NCBI GenBank assembly: GCA_024709955.1
Contig: JANJVS010000127.1
Span: forward strand, 1 to 45,717
Origin: Rhodocyclaceae bacterium
Lineage (GTDB): Bacteria > Pseudomonadota > Gammaproteobacteria > Burkholderiales > Rhodocyclaceae
Direction of reading: 5' to 3'
DNA length: 45,717 nucleotides
Under the pieces are notes generated by a model that was not told where the DNA came from, searched no databases, and saw nothing but the letters and a program-made list of their open reading frames with translations. Within the stretch, counting starts at the first letter, position 1. Every line of letters starts with the position of its first letter. Positions 8,117 through 16,999 of the stretch are shown in pieces. The position numbers were made by a program, and so were the translations under genes.

Positions 8117-11100
8117 TTAAAAACTTTCGGCGCCGCGGTCCGCGAGAAGCCGCTGGAGCGGTTTTTCACCCCACAGCCAGAACATCACCGGGGTCAGCAG
8201 GGTATCGAGCAGGGTCGAGCTGACCAGGCCGCCGAAGATCACCACCGCCACCGGATGCAGCACTTCCTTGCCCGGGGCATCGGCGGAGAGCAGCAGCGGC
8301 AGCAGCGCGAAGGCGGCAACCAGCGCGGTCATCAGCACCGGCGTGAGGCGTTCGAGTGAGCCACGCACGATCATGTGCTGGCCGAAGCTTTCGCCCTCGA
8401 AGGCGCACAGGTTGATGTAGTGGCTGATCTTGAGGATGCCGTTGCGCGTGGCGATGCCGGTCAGCGTAATGAAGCCGACCAGCGCCGCCACCGACAGCGG
8501 CTGGCCGGAAATCCACAGGGCGATCACGCTGCCGATCAGCGCCAGCGGAATGTTGCCCATGATGATCAGGGTCAGTGCCATGGAACGATAGCGGCTGTAC
8601 AGCACCATGAAGATCATCGTGAGCGACACCAGCGCGAGCAGGGTGATCAGTTTGGCCGCCTGCTCCTGCGCCTGGAACTGTCCTTCGAGCGCGGTGAAAT
8701 AGCCCTCGGGCATGGACTTGGCGGCCAGTTCGGCACGGATGTCGGCGATCACCTTCGACATATCGCGGCCGTCGGTGTTGGCGGAGAGCACGATGCGGCG
8801 GCGCGAGTTCTCGCGGCTGACCTGGTTGGGGCCGTCGCTTTCCTCGACGCTGGCGATCTTGGACAGAGGGACATAGCCGGTCGGCGTCTCGATCAGAAGC
8901 TCGGCCAATGCCTGCGGCCCGCGTGCGGACTCCGGCAGGCGCACCAGCAGGTCGAAGCGGCGGTTGCCTTCGATGATCTGGGTGATCTTTTCGCCCTCGA
9001 TCATCTGCTCCAGTCCGCGCAGCAGGTTGCCGGGCGCCACGCCGTAACGCGCTGCCTGCTCGTAGTCGAGCCGAATCTTGACCTGCGGGATCAGCACCTG
9101 CTTTTCGATCTGCAAGTCGGTCACGCCGGGAATTCGCGCCAGCCGGTCACGCATCTCGGCCGCCAGGCCGCGCAGGGTATCGAGATCGTCGCCGTAGATC
9201 TTCAGCGCAATCTGGGCTCGGACGCCGGAAAGGAGGTGATCGAGTCGGTGCGAAATCGGCTGGCCGACGTTGGAGGCGGCCGGCAGGCTGGCCAGACGGC
9301 TGCGGATGTCGGCGATGATCTCGTCGCGGCTGCGCGCCGAGGCTTTCAGGTCCACGTCCATTTCCGTGTAGTGCACGCCTTCCGCATGCTCGTCCAGCTC
9401 GGCACGGCCGGTGCGGCGCCCGACCTGCGTCACCTCCGGCACCTGCATCACCATCTGCTCGGCCAGGGTGCCGATGCTGTTGGATTCGGCGAGCGAGGTG
9501 CCGGGATTGAGCAGGACGTTGACGGTCAGCGTGCCCTCGTTGAACGGCGGCAGGAAGGAACGCGGGAAGAATGGCACGCTGGCCGCGACGATGACGACCA
9601 GGACGCACGCACCGGCCAGCAGGCTGCGCGCATGACCGAACGACCAGTGCAGGATCCTGGCATCCCATCGCTTGAGCCAGATCACCAGCGGGCTGTCGCC
9701 GGCGTGGAGCTGCTTCATCTGCGGCAAGAGGTAATAGGCCATCACCGGCGTCAGCGTCACCGAGACGACCATGCTGGCGAGAATCGAGACGATGTAGGCG
9801 ACGCCGAGCGGCGTGAACAGCCGGCCCTCGATGCCGGGCAACACGAACAGCGGCACGAACACCAGGACGATGATTACGGTCGCATAGACGATGGCGGAGC
9901 GCACTTCCAGCGTCCCAGCGGCAATGACTTCTGCCACCGGCCGCGGTGAGTCGGTTGTCCGGTTGATCTTCAGACGCCGCAGCACGTTCTCGACGCCGAC
10001 CACAGCATCGTCGACCAACTCACCGATGGCGATGGCCAGACCGCCCAGCGTCATGGTGTTGATCGACAGGCCAAAGTAGTGGAAGACCAGCGCCGTAACC
10101 AGCAGCGAAACCGGAATCGCCATCAGCGAAATCAGTGTGGTGCGCACATTGAGCAGGAACAGGAAGAGGATCACGGCGACGAGGATGGCGCCATCGCGCA
10201 GCGCCTCCTCGACGTTGTTCACCGAATGCTCGATGAAGTCGGCCTGCTTGAACAGGAAGGATGGCGTCTCGAAACCCTTGGGCAGACTCTTGCCAAGTTC
10301 GGCCATTGCCTTTTCGACCTCGCGGGTCAGCTTGACGCTGTCGGCGGCCGGCTGTTTCTGCACCGACAGGATCACCGCCGGCTTGCCCTTGTAGCTGCCA
10401 TCGCCGCGCTTGATGGCCGGGGCGAGTTTCACGTCCGCCACCTGCTTGAGCAGGATAGGCTGGCCGTTCTTGGTCGCCACAACGAGATTCTGCAGGTCCT
10501 CGATGCGCGAACTGCGGCCGATCTGGCGGATCAGCCATTCGCGGCCCTGGGCCTCAAGAAAGCCGCCGCTGGTGTTGGCGCCGAAATCGCGCAGCGCCGC
10601 CTCCAGCTTCTCGCGCTCGATGCCCAGCGACTGCAATTGTGCCGGCTTGATCTCCACCCGATATTGCCGTACCTCGCCACCGATCGGGATGACCTGGGCG
10701 ACGCCGGGAATCGTCAGCAGGCGCGGACGCATCACCCAGTCCGCGTATTCGCGAACCTTCATCGGGCTGACCTTGTCGGGGTCCTCATTTACGTTAATGG
10801 GCAGCGCAATCAGCAGAATCTCGCCCATGATCGACGAGATCGGCCCGAGCTGCGGCACGATGCCGGGCGGCAGGGCTTCGCGCACCAGATTCAGGCGCTC
10901 GGCAATCTGCTGGCGGTTGCGGTAGATGTCCGAACCCCATTCGAACTCGACGTAGATGATCGACAGGCCGATGCCAGAGACCGAGCGGACGCGCGTCACG
11001 CCCGGCATGCCGTTCATGCTCGACTCGATGGGGAATGTGACCAGTTGCTCGACCTCTTCCGGGGCCATGCCGCCGGCCTCGGTCATCAGCGTCACGGTCG

Positions 11101-11233
11101 GCTTGTTGAGGTCGGGGAAGACGTCGACCGGCATCTGCCGCAGGGTGATCGCGCCGTAGATGATCAGCAGCAACGAAATGCCGAGGACGATCAGCCGCTG
11201 CTTGAGCGCGGCGTGAATGATGTAATCGAACAT
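8117..11233 (-). CDS. Heavy-metal efflux RND transporter, inner-membrane pump (CusA/CzcA family)
   Basis: A 1038-residue proton-driven pump with the HME-RND layout: TM1 (about 12-30), a large periplasmic domain, TM2-6, a second periplasmic domain, and TM8-12. The start (MFDYIIHAALKQR) and length are typical. In TM4 the sequence GELVDDAVVGVEN places E405, D408, D409 and E415; D408 and E415 coincide with the proton-relay residues of CzcA, while the CzcA D402 position is Ala as in CusA. By eye the three methionines that pass Cu(I) in E. coli CusA are not conserved (positions read as Leu/Asn, Tyr and His), so Cu(I)/Ag(I) specificity cannot be assumed. ATG 11233 is preferred over an upstream ATG inside the adaptor gene. 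It is the pump of the OMF-accessory-adaptor-pump operon. Confidence 0.92.
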   Translation of the reverse strand: MFDYIIHAALKQRLIVLGISLLLIIYGAITLRQMPVDVFPDLNKPTVTLMTEAGGMAPEEVEQLVTFPIESSMNGMPGVTRVRSVSGIGLSIIYVEFEWGSDIYRNRQQIAERLNLVREALPPGIVPQLGPISSIMGEILLIALPINVNEDPDKVSPMKVREYADWVMRPRLLTIPGVAQVIPIGGEVRQYRVEIKPAQLQSLGIEREKLEAALRDFGANTSGGFLEAQGREWLIRQIGRSSRIEDLQNLVVATKNGQPILLKQVADVKLAPAIKRGDGSYKGKPAVILSVQKQPAADSVKLTREVEKAMAELGKSLPKGFETPSFLFKQADFIEHSVNNVEEALRDGAILVAVILFLFLLNVRTTLISLMAIPVSLLVTALVFHYFGLSINTMTLGGLAIAIGELVDDAVVGVENVLRRLKINRTTDSPRPVAEVIAAGTLEVRSAIVYATVIIVLVFVPLFVLPGIEGRLFTPLGVAYIVSILASMVVSVTLTPVMAYYLLPQMKQLHAGDSPLVIWLKRWDARILHWSFGHARSLLAGACVLVVIVAASVPFFPRSFLPPFNEGTLTVNVLLNPGTSLAESNSIGTLAEQMVMQVPEVTQVGRRTGRAELDEHAEGVHYTEMDVDLKASARSRDEIIADIRSRLASLPAASNVGQPISHRLDHLLSGVRAQIALKIYGDDLDTLRGLAAEMRDRLARIPGVTDLQIEKQVLIPQVKIRLDYEQAARYGVAPGNLLRGLEQMIEGEKITQIIEGNRRFDLLVRLPESARGPQALAELLIETPTGYVPLSKIASVEESDGPNQVSRENSRRRIVLSANTDGRDMSKVIADIRAELAAKSMPEGYFTALEGQFQAQEQAAKLITLLALVSLTMIFMVLYSRYRSMALTLIIMGNIPLALIGSVIALWISGQPLSVAALVGFITLTGIATRNGILKISHYINLCAFEGESFGQHMIVRGSLERLTPVLMTALVAAFALLPLLLSADAPGKEVLHPVAVVIFGGLVSSTLLDTLLTPVMFWLWGEKPLQRLLADRGAESF

Positions 11234-11240
11234 GGCTTGC

Positions 11241-12404
11241 TTACCTGACCTGTGAGAGCAATCCGGCACCGACAGTCACCACGCGGTCGCCGTCGTGCAG
11301 GCCATCGAGGATGGCGACGTTGGCCGCATCGAGCGACTGGTGGCGAATGCGGCGGGCGACGAAGCGCTCGGCCTCGGTATGGACCCAGACCACCGTCTCG
11401 CCAGCGCCGACTTTTGCCAATGCCGTCCGCGGCGCGGTCGCGCCCTTGACGCCTTGCTCCGTGCGGGCGATCACCTTGACCGGCTGCCCGACGGCTACCG
11501 CCGCGTTGCGGTTGGCGATGCGGAACAGCAGGGGCAATGCTTGCTCACGCAGTTGCTGGCCGCCGCCGACGAACTTGAGTTCCAGTGCGGTTTGCTCCGC
11601 CAGGGCACTGGCGGAAACCAGCGTTTTGGCGATGCCGACATCGTAGGCCAGCGCTTCCACGGCAAGACGGGAGGGATCGACGATTTCGAACAGCACTTCC
11701 TTGGCGTCGACCACCTGCCCGGCCAATAAATGATGCGAGGCACTGACAATACCGGCCACCGGCGCCACCAGCGGTTCGGCGGAGTCGATGCTGGCGCGAA
11801 CATAGGCCCGTCGTTGCTGCAAAGCGGCATGCTCGATGCGAGCGGCCTCGATCTCCTTCTGCGGTACGGCACCTTCGAGTTGCTCGAAGCGCTTCATCTT
11901 GCCCTCGGCGATGGCCAGTTGCGCCTCGAGTTCGGCGAGGCTGGCTTTCTGGTTGCCACGTTCGATGGCGCCGCTGATCGGGTGCAGGTAAGCCAGGACT
12001 TCGCCCTTGGCAACCTTCCGCCCGGCCGTCGGCATGCCTTTCGGACCAGGGATAACGCTGCCGGCGAACATGGCCTGCACCCGGCCGCTGGTTTCCGGAT
12101 CGGGAATGATCCGGCCGTTCAATTCGACTGTCGCCGCCAGTTCGGCGATACGCACCGGCTGGGTGCGCAAGCCGAGCTGACGTTGTACCGGCTTTGGTAC
12201 AAACAGGCTGCCGTCGGCCAGTCGCCGCGGAGCCGCAGTCACCCATGCGGCACCCCCGGTGCTTGTTGCCGTTGTCGCGGCGGCAGGGGTCTTCTCCTTG
12301 GCGTCCTGGCTGTGATCTTCGTCGCCGTGAGCCAAGGCTGTTCCCGTGGTCACCCCCACTGCCAGCGCGGTCACCAGTACATGCAAATCGATCTTGCGCA
12401 TCAT
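11241..12404 (-). CDS. RND efflux periplasmic adaptor (membrane-fusion) subunit
   Basis: A 387-residue adaptor with a signal peptide (ending ALAH), a His/Asp stretch (GDEDHSQD) that may bind metal, an HlyD-type barrel-sandwich domain split by a coiled-coil hairpin (about 130-190, ASLAELEAQLAIAEGKMKRFEQL), and C-terminal beta-barrel domains. It bridges the pump and the outer-membrane factor. ATG 12404 has AAGGGG 8 nt upstream and overlaps the stop of the preceding gene; a second ATG follows directly. Near the C-terminus the segment ALAKVGAGETVVWV contains a copy of the dispersed 26-bp repeat (11391-11416). Confidence 0.9.
   Translation of the reverse strand: MMRKIDLHVLVTALAVGVTTGTALAHGDEDHSQDAKEKTPAAATTATSTGGAAWVTAAPRRLADGSLFVPKPVQRQLGLRTQPVRIAELAATVELNGRIIPDPETSGRVQAMFAGSVIPGPKGMPTAGRKVAKGEVLAYLHPISGAIERGNQKASLAELEAQLAIAEGKMKRFEQLEGAVPQKEIEAARIEHAALQQRRAYVRASIDSAEPLVAPVAGIVSASHHLLAGQVVDAKEVLFEIVDPSRLAVEALAYDVGIAKTLVSASALAEQTALELKFVGGGQQLREQALPLLFRIANRNAAVAVGQPVKVIARTEQGVKGATAPRTALAKVGAGETVVWVHTEAERFVARRIRHQSLDAANVAILDGLHDGDRVVTVGAGLLSQVR
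11391..11416 (-). repeat. Dispersed 26-bp repeat, copy B (inside the adaptor gene)
   Basis: Starts CACCGTCTCGCC and ends AGCGCCGACTTTTG. Read in the gene's frame it encodes KVGAGETV. Confidence 0.7.
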
Positions 12405-12931
12405 CGAATCCCCTTCTTGGCGTGTTTGTGGCGCCGAACGGCAAACAGTATTCCGGTCATCAGAAGCAGCGCTCCGGAAATTCCCCAGACAACCCATTCG
12501 CTCCAGCCGTGGGTATGCGCCTCGGTGACCACGGGGGCGGAGGTATCCAGCGTGGCGGAAAGCAGATCGACGCTGTCACCAGCCTCGACACTGATGGTCA
12601 GCGGGTGTTTGGCCGGCGGCAGGGGCGTGGTCACATCGAGAACGTAAGTTCCGGGGGCGGTTTCGCTGGCTACGCCCGTGAGTCCCGCGCCCTCGATTTC
12701 CACCTTGGCCTGCGTCACGGGTTCGTTGCTGGCGAAACGGTCGACATACACCACCAGTTTCTTGCCTTCGAGCGACGTGACGACCTCGAATTCCTCGGTC
12801 GCGGCGGCGGTACGCGGTTCGACCGCCTGTGCGACGGGGGGCGGCGGTGCGCCGTGATCCTCCCCCCCGTGGCCGAGCGCCGGGTTCATCGTGGTCAGGG
12901 CCACGGAAAGTAGAGCAACGGCATGCTTCAC
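12401..12931 (-). CDS. RND-operon accessory membrane-anchored periplasmic protein
   Basis: A 176-residue protein with a signal peptide (about 1-20), a His/Pro-rich stretch (HGGEDHGAPPPP), a beta-rich periplasmic domain (EFEVVTSLEGKKLVVYVDRF and GTYVLDVTTPLPPAKHPLTI) and one C-terminal TM helix (WVVWGISGALLLMTGILFAV) followed by a basic tail. Both ends overlap neighbours: its ATG overlaps the OMF stop and its stop overlaps the adaptor ATG, so translational coupling is likely. The layout resembles FixH/CcoH-like small accessory proteins found in heavy-metal RND operons, but I cannot assign a function. Confidence 0.75.
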   Translation of the reverse strand: MKHAVALLSVALTTMNPALGHGGEDHGAPPPPVAQAVEPRTAAATEEFEVVTSLEGKKLVVYVDRFASNEPVTQAKVEIEGAGLTGVASETAPGTYVLDVTTPLPPAKHPLTISVEAGDSVDLLSATLDTSAPVVTEAHTHGWSEWVVWGISGALLLMTGILFAVRRHKHAKKGIR

Positions 12932-14178
12932 GGCAACACTCCCATGGCTTGGTTCAAACGCGATATCGCGGCGGCGCGGGCCACGCGCTGGCGGTCAAAA
13001 AAGGCATCGGCATCGAAGGCGGCGGCGCGGATACGCAGCAAGGTCGCCAGATCGGATTCGCCCAGTGAGAAAGCCTTCTCGGCAAGGCGCAGGTTCTCGG
13101 CGGACAGCTGGCGGCGCTCCTGCGCCATGGCGAACTGGCGTTCGGCCGACTGCAGGTTGCGCTGTGCGCGCTCGGCATCGAGCCGGACCCGAATCTGGAT
13201 ACGCAGCAAGTCGGTATCCGCCTGATTCGCCTCGGCCTGTGCCGCCGAGGTTTCCCGACGCACTTGCGAACCGGACGAGAACGGAATCTTGAGCTTGACG
13301 CCCACGCTGTTGGAATAGGACTCGGCAAAGTCACCGCGCTCGCGCACGACCCGCAGCGCCAGTTCCGGTGCGGCACGACGCGACTCATCCACGACCTTGA
13401 CGCGCGCACGGGCGCTGCGCGCGGCGGCGGCGGCAACAGCCAGCAAGGGATGCGGTGCGGCTGAATCGCCGGTTTCATCGATCAGCCGTCGCGTTGTCGG
13501 CAACTCTTCGGCCAGGTTCTTCGGGGCAGGAGAACCGGTGAGGGTTTGTACGGCCTGCTCGGCCTGGAGCAGCGCTGCCTCCGCTTCGGCCAACTCGGCA
13601 TTGGCGGCATGGGTTTCGGTTTGCGCGAGGTTGGCATTGATGCGCGACAGTTCGCCAACCCTGTAACGCCGCATGACGTCGGTTTCCAGAGCGCGGGCGG
13701 TTTCCAGACGACGCGACGCCAGCAGCTTGGCGCTGCGTGCCGCTGCCAACGCCCACCAGGCTTCCCGCAGTTCACCACCGACCTCCAGGCGCAGGGCGGC
13801 CCGCTTGGCGAGAGTTTCGTCGAGCCGGCTCGACGCCTCGACTTCTCGCGCCGTTTTCTGGCCGGGCAGCCATAGCGGCACCGCCAGTTCGACCTCGTAT
13901 TCCTGCTTGCCCTGATTGCGGTTGAACCGGTCGTTCAAGTTGCCGATGCTGACCGAACCGGGCTCGGGCGTCAGTCCGGCCGCGACATCCCGCGCGGCAC
14001 GCGCTTCGGCCTCGCGGGCATCCAGTCCGGCGGCCTGAGGATTCAGGCGCCAGGCCTGTTCCACGGCAGTGGCAAGTCCGGACTTCGGCGGCTCCGCCGC
14101 TTGAACGGCAAGACCTGCGAGCATGCCTGCGACGCAAACCACGATCAGCCTCATTGTGCGGAAGTCGAGGGTTTTCAT
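12928..14178 (-). CDS. TolC/CzcC-family outer-membrane channel
   Basis: A 416-residue outer-membrane factor with a signal peptide (ending VQAAE) and two OEP repeats, each rich in long Ala/Glu/Arg helices (for example AREAEARAARDVAAG and AALRLEVGGELREAWWALAAAR). It forms the export duct for the RND pump. ATG 14178 is chosen as the first Met before the hydrophobic signal core; no clear Shine-Dalgarno is visible, and ATG 14154 is an alternative. It is first in the leftward operon, sharing an upstream region with the rightward regulator pair, and a copper-type box lies about 140 nt upstream. Confidence 0.88.
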   Translation of the reverse strand: MKTLDFRTMRLIVVCVAGMLAGLAVQAAEPPKSGLATAVEQAWRLNPQAAGLDAREAEARAARDVAAGLTPEPGSVSIGNLNDRFNRNQGKQEYEVELAVPLWLPGQKTAREVEASSRLDETLAKRAALRLEVGGELREAWWALAAARSAKLLASRRLETARALETDVMRRYRVGELSRINANLAQTETHAANAELAEAEAALLQAEQAVQTLTGSPAPKNLAEELPTTRRLIDETGDSAAPHPLLAVAAAAARSARARVKVVDESRRAAPELALRVVRERGDFAESYSNSVGVKLKIPFSSGSQVRRETSAAQAEANQADTDLLRIQIRVRLDAERAQRNLQSAERQFAMAQERRQLSAENLRLAEKAFSLGESDLATLLRIRAAAFDADAFFDRQRVARAAAISRLNQAMGVLP

Positions 14179-14319
14179 GGCCGCCGCACGGAAAAAGACG
14201 GGGGCTTGCAATGGAGCGCAATTTCCCGACGATTTTTGGTATTCGCTTTCACAGCAATCGCTCCAGTTCGACGATGAGCGAATTCTGCGCACCTCCATCT
14301 AACGCCATGCTGACCTTCG

Positions 14320-14337
14320 GATTACATTTCGGTAATC
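14320..14337. promoter_or_regulatory. Candidate CusR/CopR box in the divergent efflux/regulator promoter
   Basis: GATTAC-ATTTCG-GTAATC, a perfect 6-bp inverted repeat with a 6-nt spacer and the best of the five boxes. It lies 60 nt from the regulator start and about 140 nt from the outer-membrane channel start. Confidence 0.65.
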
Positions 14338-14397
14338 TTCGAGAATTGCCTATGTTGCCGGCGCAGAATGGCGCAAATCGCAACACGGAGAATGCCC

Positions 14398-15075
14398 ATG
14401 AAAATTCTGGTCGTCGAGGACGAGCTCAAAACCGGCGATTACTTGCGACAAGGCCTGACCGAGGCTGGATTCGTTGTCGACCTGGCGCGTGATGGCCTTG
14501 ATGGCTTGCATCTCGCACAGACCGATGCCTATGACCTGGCGATACTCGATGTCATGCTGCCCGGTATCGACGGTTGGGCGGTACTGCAGGGAATCCGCAG
14601 GGCCGGCAAGGACATGCCCGTGTTATTCCTGACGGCCCGTGATCAGGTGCAGGATCGTGTGCATGGCCTGGAACTAGGGGCGGACGATTACATGGTGAAG
14701 CCCTTCGCTTTCGCCGAACTGCTGGCGCGCGTGCGCATCCATCTGCGGCGCGGCAGCAAGGCCAAGGATTCCGAGTTTCTGCGTGCGGCCGATCTCGAAC
14801 TTGACCTTCTGCGGCGGCGCGTCACGCGTGCCGGCAAGCGCATCGACCTGACGGCGAAGGAATTCGCGCTGCTCGAATTGCTGTTGCGACGGCAGGGCGA
14901 GGTGCTGCCGCGCTCGCTGATCGCCTCCCAGGTCTGGGACATGAACTTCGACAGCGATACCAACGTCATTGAGGTGGCGATCAAGCGCCTGCGCCTCAAG
15001 ATCGACGAGGGTTTCGAGCCCAAGCTGATCAGGACCGTGCGTGGCATGGGTTATGTGCTGGAGGTGGCCGATTGA
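14398..15075 (+). CDS. cusR: Heavy-metal response regulator, OmpR family (CusR/CopR type)
   Basis: A 225-residue regulator with a receiver domain (acidic pocket E7/D8, phospho-acceptor D51 in [11 protein letters not shown] in MVKPF) and a C-terminal winged-helix DNA-binding domain ([24 protein letters not shown], ending [11 protein letters not shown]). The sequence is close to the CusR/CopR/IrlR subgroup that answers periplasmic copper or silver. GGAG lies 7 nt before ATG 14398; two earlier in-frame ATGs lack that spacing. Its stop overlaps the TTG start of the kinase. The nearest palindrome (14320-14337) suggests autoregulation and control of the divergent RND operon. Confidence 0.9.
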   Translation: MKILVVEDELKTGDYLRQGLTEAGFVVDLARDGLDGLHLAQTDAYDLAILDVMLPGIDGWAVLQGIRRAGKDMPVLFLTARDQVQDRVHGLELGADDYMVKPFAFAELLARVRIHLRRGSKAKDSEFLRAADLELDLLRRRVTRAGKRIDLTAKEFALLELLLRRQGEVLPRSLIASQVWDMNFDSDTNVIEVAIKRLRLKIDEGFEPKLIRTVRGMGYVLEVAD

Positions 15076-16481
15076 CGGGACGACAAGGCCCCTCGCTCAC
15101 GCTGCGGCTGACCGTGCTGTTCGCGCTGGCCTCGGCGCTGGTCCTGTTTCTGCTCGGACTCCTGATCGGAAATGCCATGGAAAGACATTTCGAGGAACAG
15201 GACATGGAACTTCTGTCGGGCAAGATGGAACTCGTCCGCCACATCCTGAAACGTTCGAACGGTCCATGGCCGAACGATGCATTGACCCGGGAACTGGATG
15301 ATGCTCTGACCGGGCACCATGGACTGGCAGTATCCATTGTGGCGGCTGATGGTCGGGCCATTTTCACGAATGACATGAACGCCTTCCCGCCTGCACTATC
15401 GAAGTCCGGGCCTGCCGAAAGTGGCCGACCATTCAAATGGCTTGCCAGCACCGGCCTGTCCATGCGTGGCATCGTGGCTTCAGCCGCGACAGCCGAGGCC
15501 GGGACAACACTCATCGCGGAAATTGCCACAGAGATCGGCCACCACGAGCATTTCATGCAATCGTTTCGGCAGGCCTTGTGGTCGTTCATGGCGGCGGCGA
15601 CCCTCGCGATGGGCATGCTCGGATGGTTCGTCGCACGCCGGGGTCTGTCACCCTTGCAGACCATCAAACGGCGAGCGGCGGCAATCACCGCGAGCAGCCT
15701 CGACACCCGCCTGCCCACGCAGGCAATTCCCCGGGAACTGGCTGAACTCACCGACACCCTGAATGACATGCTCTCCCGGTTGGAGAAATCGTTTCAGCGA
15801 CTTTGCGACTTTTCCTCGGATCTCGCCCATGAGCTACGAACGCCGGTCAGCAATCTACTCACCCAGACCCAGGTAACCCTTTCGAGGGTACGTACAGCCG
15901 ACGAATACCGCGATGTGCTGGCTTCCAACGCCGAGGAGTTCGAACGCCTGTCGCGCATGATTTCCGACATGCTCTTCCTGGCCAAGGCCGACAACGACCA
16001 GATCATTCCGAACCGTGAGCCGGTCGAGCTGGCCGGGGAAGTACGCGGCCTCCTGGAGTATTACGAAATTCTGGCCGAGGAAAAGCGCTTGCATCTGTCT
16101 GTATCGGGAAATGGCCTCGTCACGGGCGACCGCTTGATGCTGCGGCGTGCAATCAGCAATCTCCTTTCCAACGCCATTCGCCACACCCCGGACGATGGCA
16201 GCATCGCGATCCGGATTCATGATGATGGGCACGGAGAAGTCCGTCTGACCGTTGAGAACTCCGGAACCGCCATCCCTCCCGAGCATCTGGAGCGGCTGTT
16301 CGATCGCTTCTATCGCGCAGACAGCGCCCGGCACCGGACAACGGAGGGCGCGGGCCTGGGATTAGCCATTACCCGCTCGATTCTCCGCGCCCACGGCGGC
16401 GACATAGAGGTTTCTTCCTCCGAACAACTGACCCGGCTCACCTTGCTGATACCGACCGGATCCGGTTCGTCAGCCGGGTAA
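15072..16481 (+). CDS. cusS: Heavy-metal sensor histidine kinase (CusS type)
   Basis: A 469-residue inner-membrane kinase: TM1 (about 10-32), a periplasmic sensor loop of about 140 residues, TM2 (about 173-192, starting [16 protein letters not shown]), HAMP, the phosphorylated H253 in [15 protein letters not shown], and an ATPase domain with N-box ([10 protein letters not shown]) and G-boxes (GAGLGLAIT). The start is TTG, overlapping the regulator stop (ATTGA), which explains why no ATG is found there. It senses periplasmic metal and phosphorylates the regulator. The 3' end is immediately followed by a broken MFS gene on the other strand. Confidence 0.9.
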   Translation: MTGRQGPSLTLRLTVLFALASALVLFLLGLLIGNAMERHFEEQDMELLSGKMELVRHILKRSNGPWPNDALTRELDDALTGHHGLAVSIVAADGRAIFTNDMNAFPPALSKSGPAESGRPFKWLASTGLSMRGIVASAATAEAGTTLIAEIATEIGHHEHFMQSFRQALWSFMAAATLAMGMLGWFVARRGLSPLQTIKRRAAAITASSLDTRLPTQAIPRELAELTDTLNDMLSRLEKSFQRLCDFSSDLAHELRTPVSNLLTQTQVTLSRVRTADEYRDVLASNAEEFERLSRMISDMLFLAKADNDQIIPNREPVELAGEVRGLLEYYEILAEEKRLHLSVSGNGLVTGDRLMLRRAISNLLSNAIRHTPDDGSIAIRIHDDGHGEVRLTVENSGTAIPPEHLERLFDRFYRADSARHRTTEGAGLGLAITRSILRAHGGDIEVSSSEQLTRLTLLIPTGSGSSAG

Positions 16482-16494
16482 TTTCGCGCAGCGG

Positions 16495-16855
16495 TATAGG
16501 GCTGCTTTTTCGCGGCAGCTTTTCGCGCTTGATCGGATTAACACGCCGGTCACCGGAATGGCGTTCGCGCTCCCTCACCCCGAACAGTAGCAGTGCCACG
16601 GCAAGAAAGGCAGGAATCACCGCCCCCCAGAAGACCGCCCGAAAGTCATTGGCCCACAGCAGCATGAGCCCCATGGCCAGCAGTGGGCCGAGGAAGGCGC
16701 CAACGGTGTCGAGCGACTGGCGCAGGCCGAACGCGGCACCACGTATCTCGGATGGAGTCAGGTCAGCGACGAGGGCATCGCACGGCGCGCCGCGTATGCC
16801 CTTGCCCACCCAGTCGATCAAGCGCGCGGTCGCCACCAGACCGGCGTCGCCGGCG
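16495..16855 (-). pseudogene. MFS transporter fragment, truncated at both ends
   Basis: The leftward frame encodes a clear internal MFS segment, [21 protein letters not shown] followed by [22 protein letters not shown] and two further TM helices up to [11 protein letters not shown], then NPIKREKL. In intact relatives the [12 protein letters not shown] motif lies about 110 residues in and another six TM helices follow. Here both the N-terminal part and the whole C-terminal half are missing: the open frame runs on into sequence antisense to the cusS 3' end on one side and into a ynfA remnant on the other. A Cys replaces the usual Arg in GAPRDAL. It is not expected to work. Confidence 0.7.
16501..16523 (+). 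terminator. Possible weak terminator after the cusRS genes
   Basis: GCTGC (16501-16505) pairs with GCAGC (16515-16519), followed by TTTT. The stem is only 5 bp, so this is a tentative call. Confidence 0.3.
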
Positions 16856-16857
16856 AT

Positions 16858-16995
16858 GGGCTCTATATTGCGGTGGCGCTCGTCTGGCTGCGCATCGTCG
16901 ATGGCGTGCCGCTCACCAAATGGGATGTGTCGAGTGCCACCATCGCCCTCGTTGGCATGGCCATCATCGCCTTGCAGCCGGTGACGAAGGGATAG
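16858..16995 (+). pseudogene. YnfA (UPF0060) family remnant, C-terminal 45 codons
   Basis: The rightward frame encodes [24 protein letters not shown] and [15 protein letters not shown], then TAG. This matches the last two helices of YnfA small membrane proteins (usual length about 108 residues, usual pattern YGGxYIAxALxWLWxVDGVxxxxWD). Everything before the YGG position is absent: the frame abuts the MFS remnant head to head at about 16855. No start codon or ribosome site is available. Confidence 0.75.
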
Positions 16996-16999
16996 ACCG

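Noticed and set aside
8375-9949. Long plus-strand open frame of 524 codons opposite the RND pump gene
   Set aside because: It is an antisense shadow of a strongly supported gene; GC-rich codons suppress stops. The product is Gln/His/Arg-rich with no family likeness.
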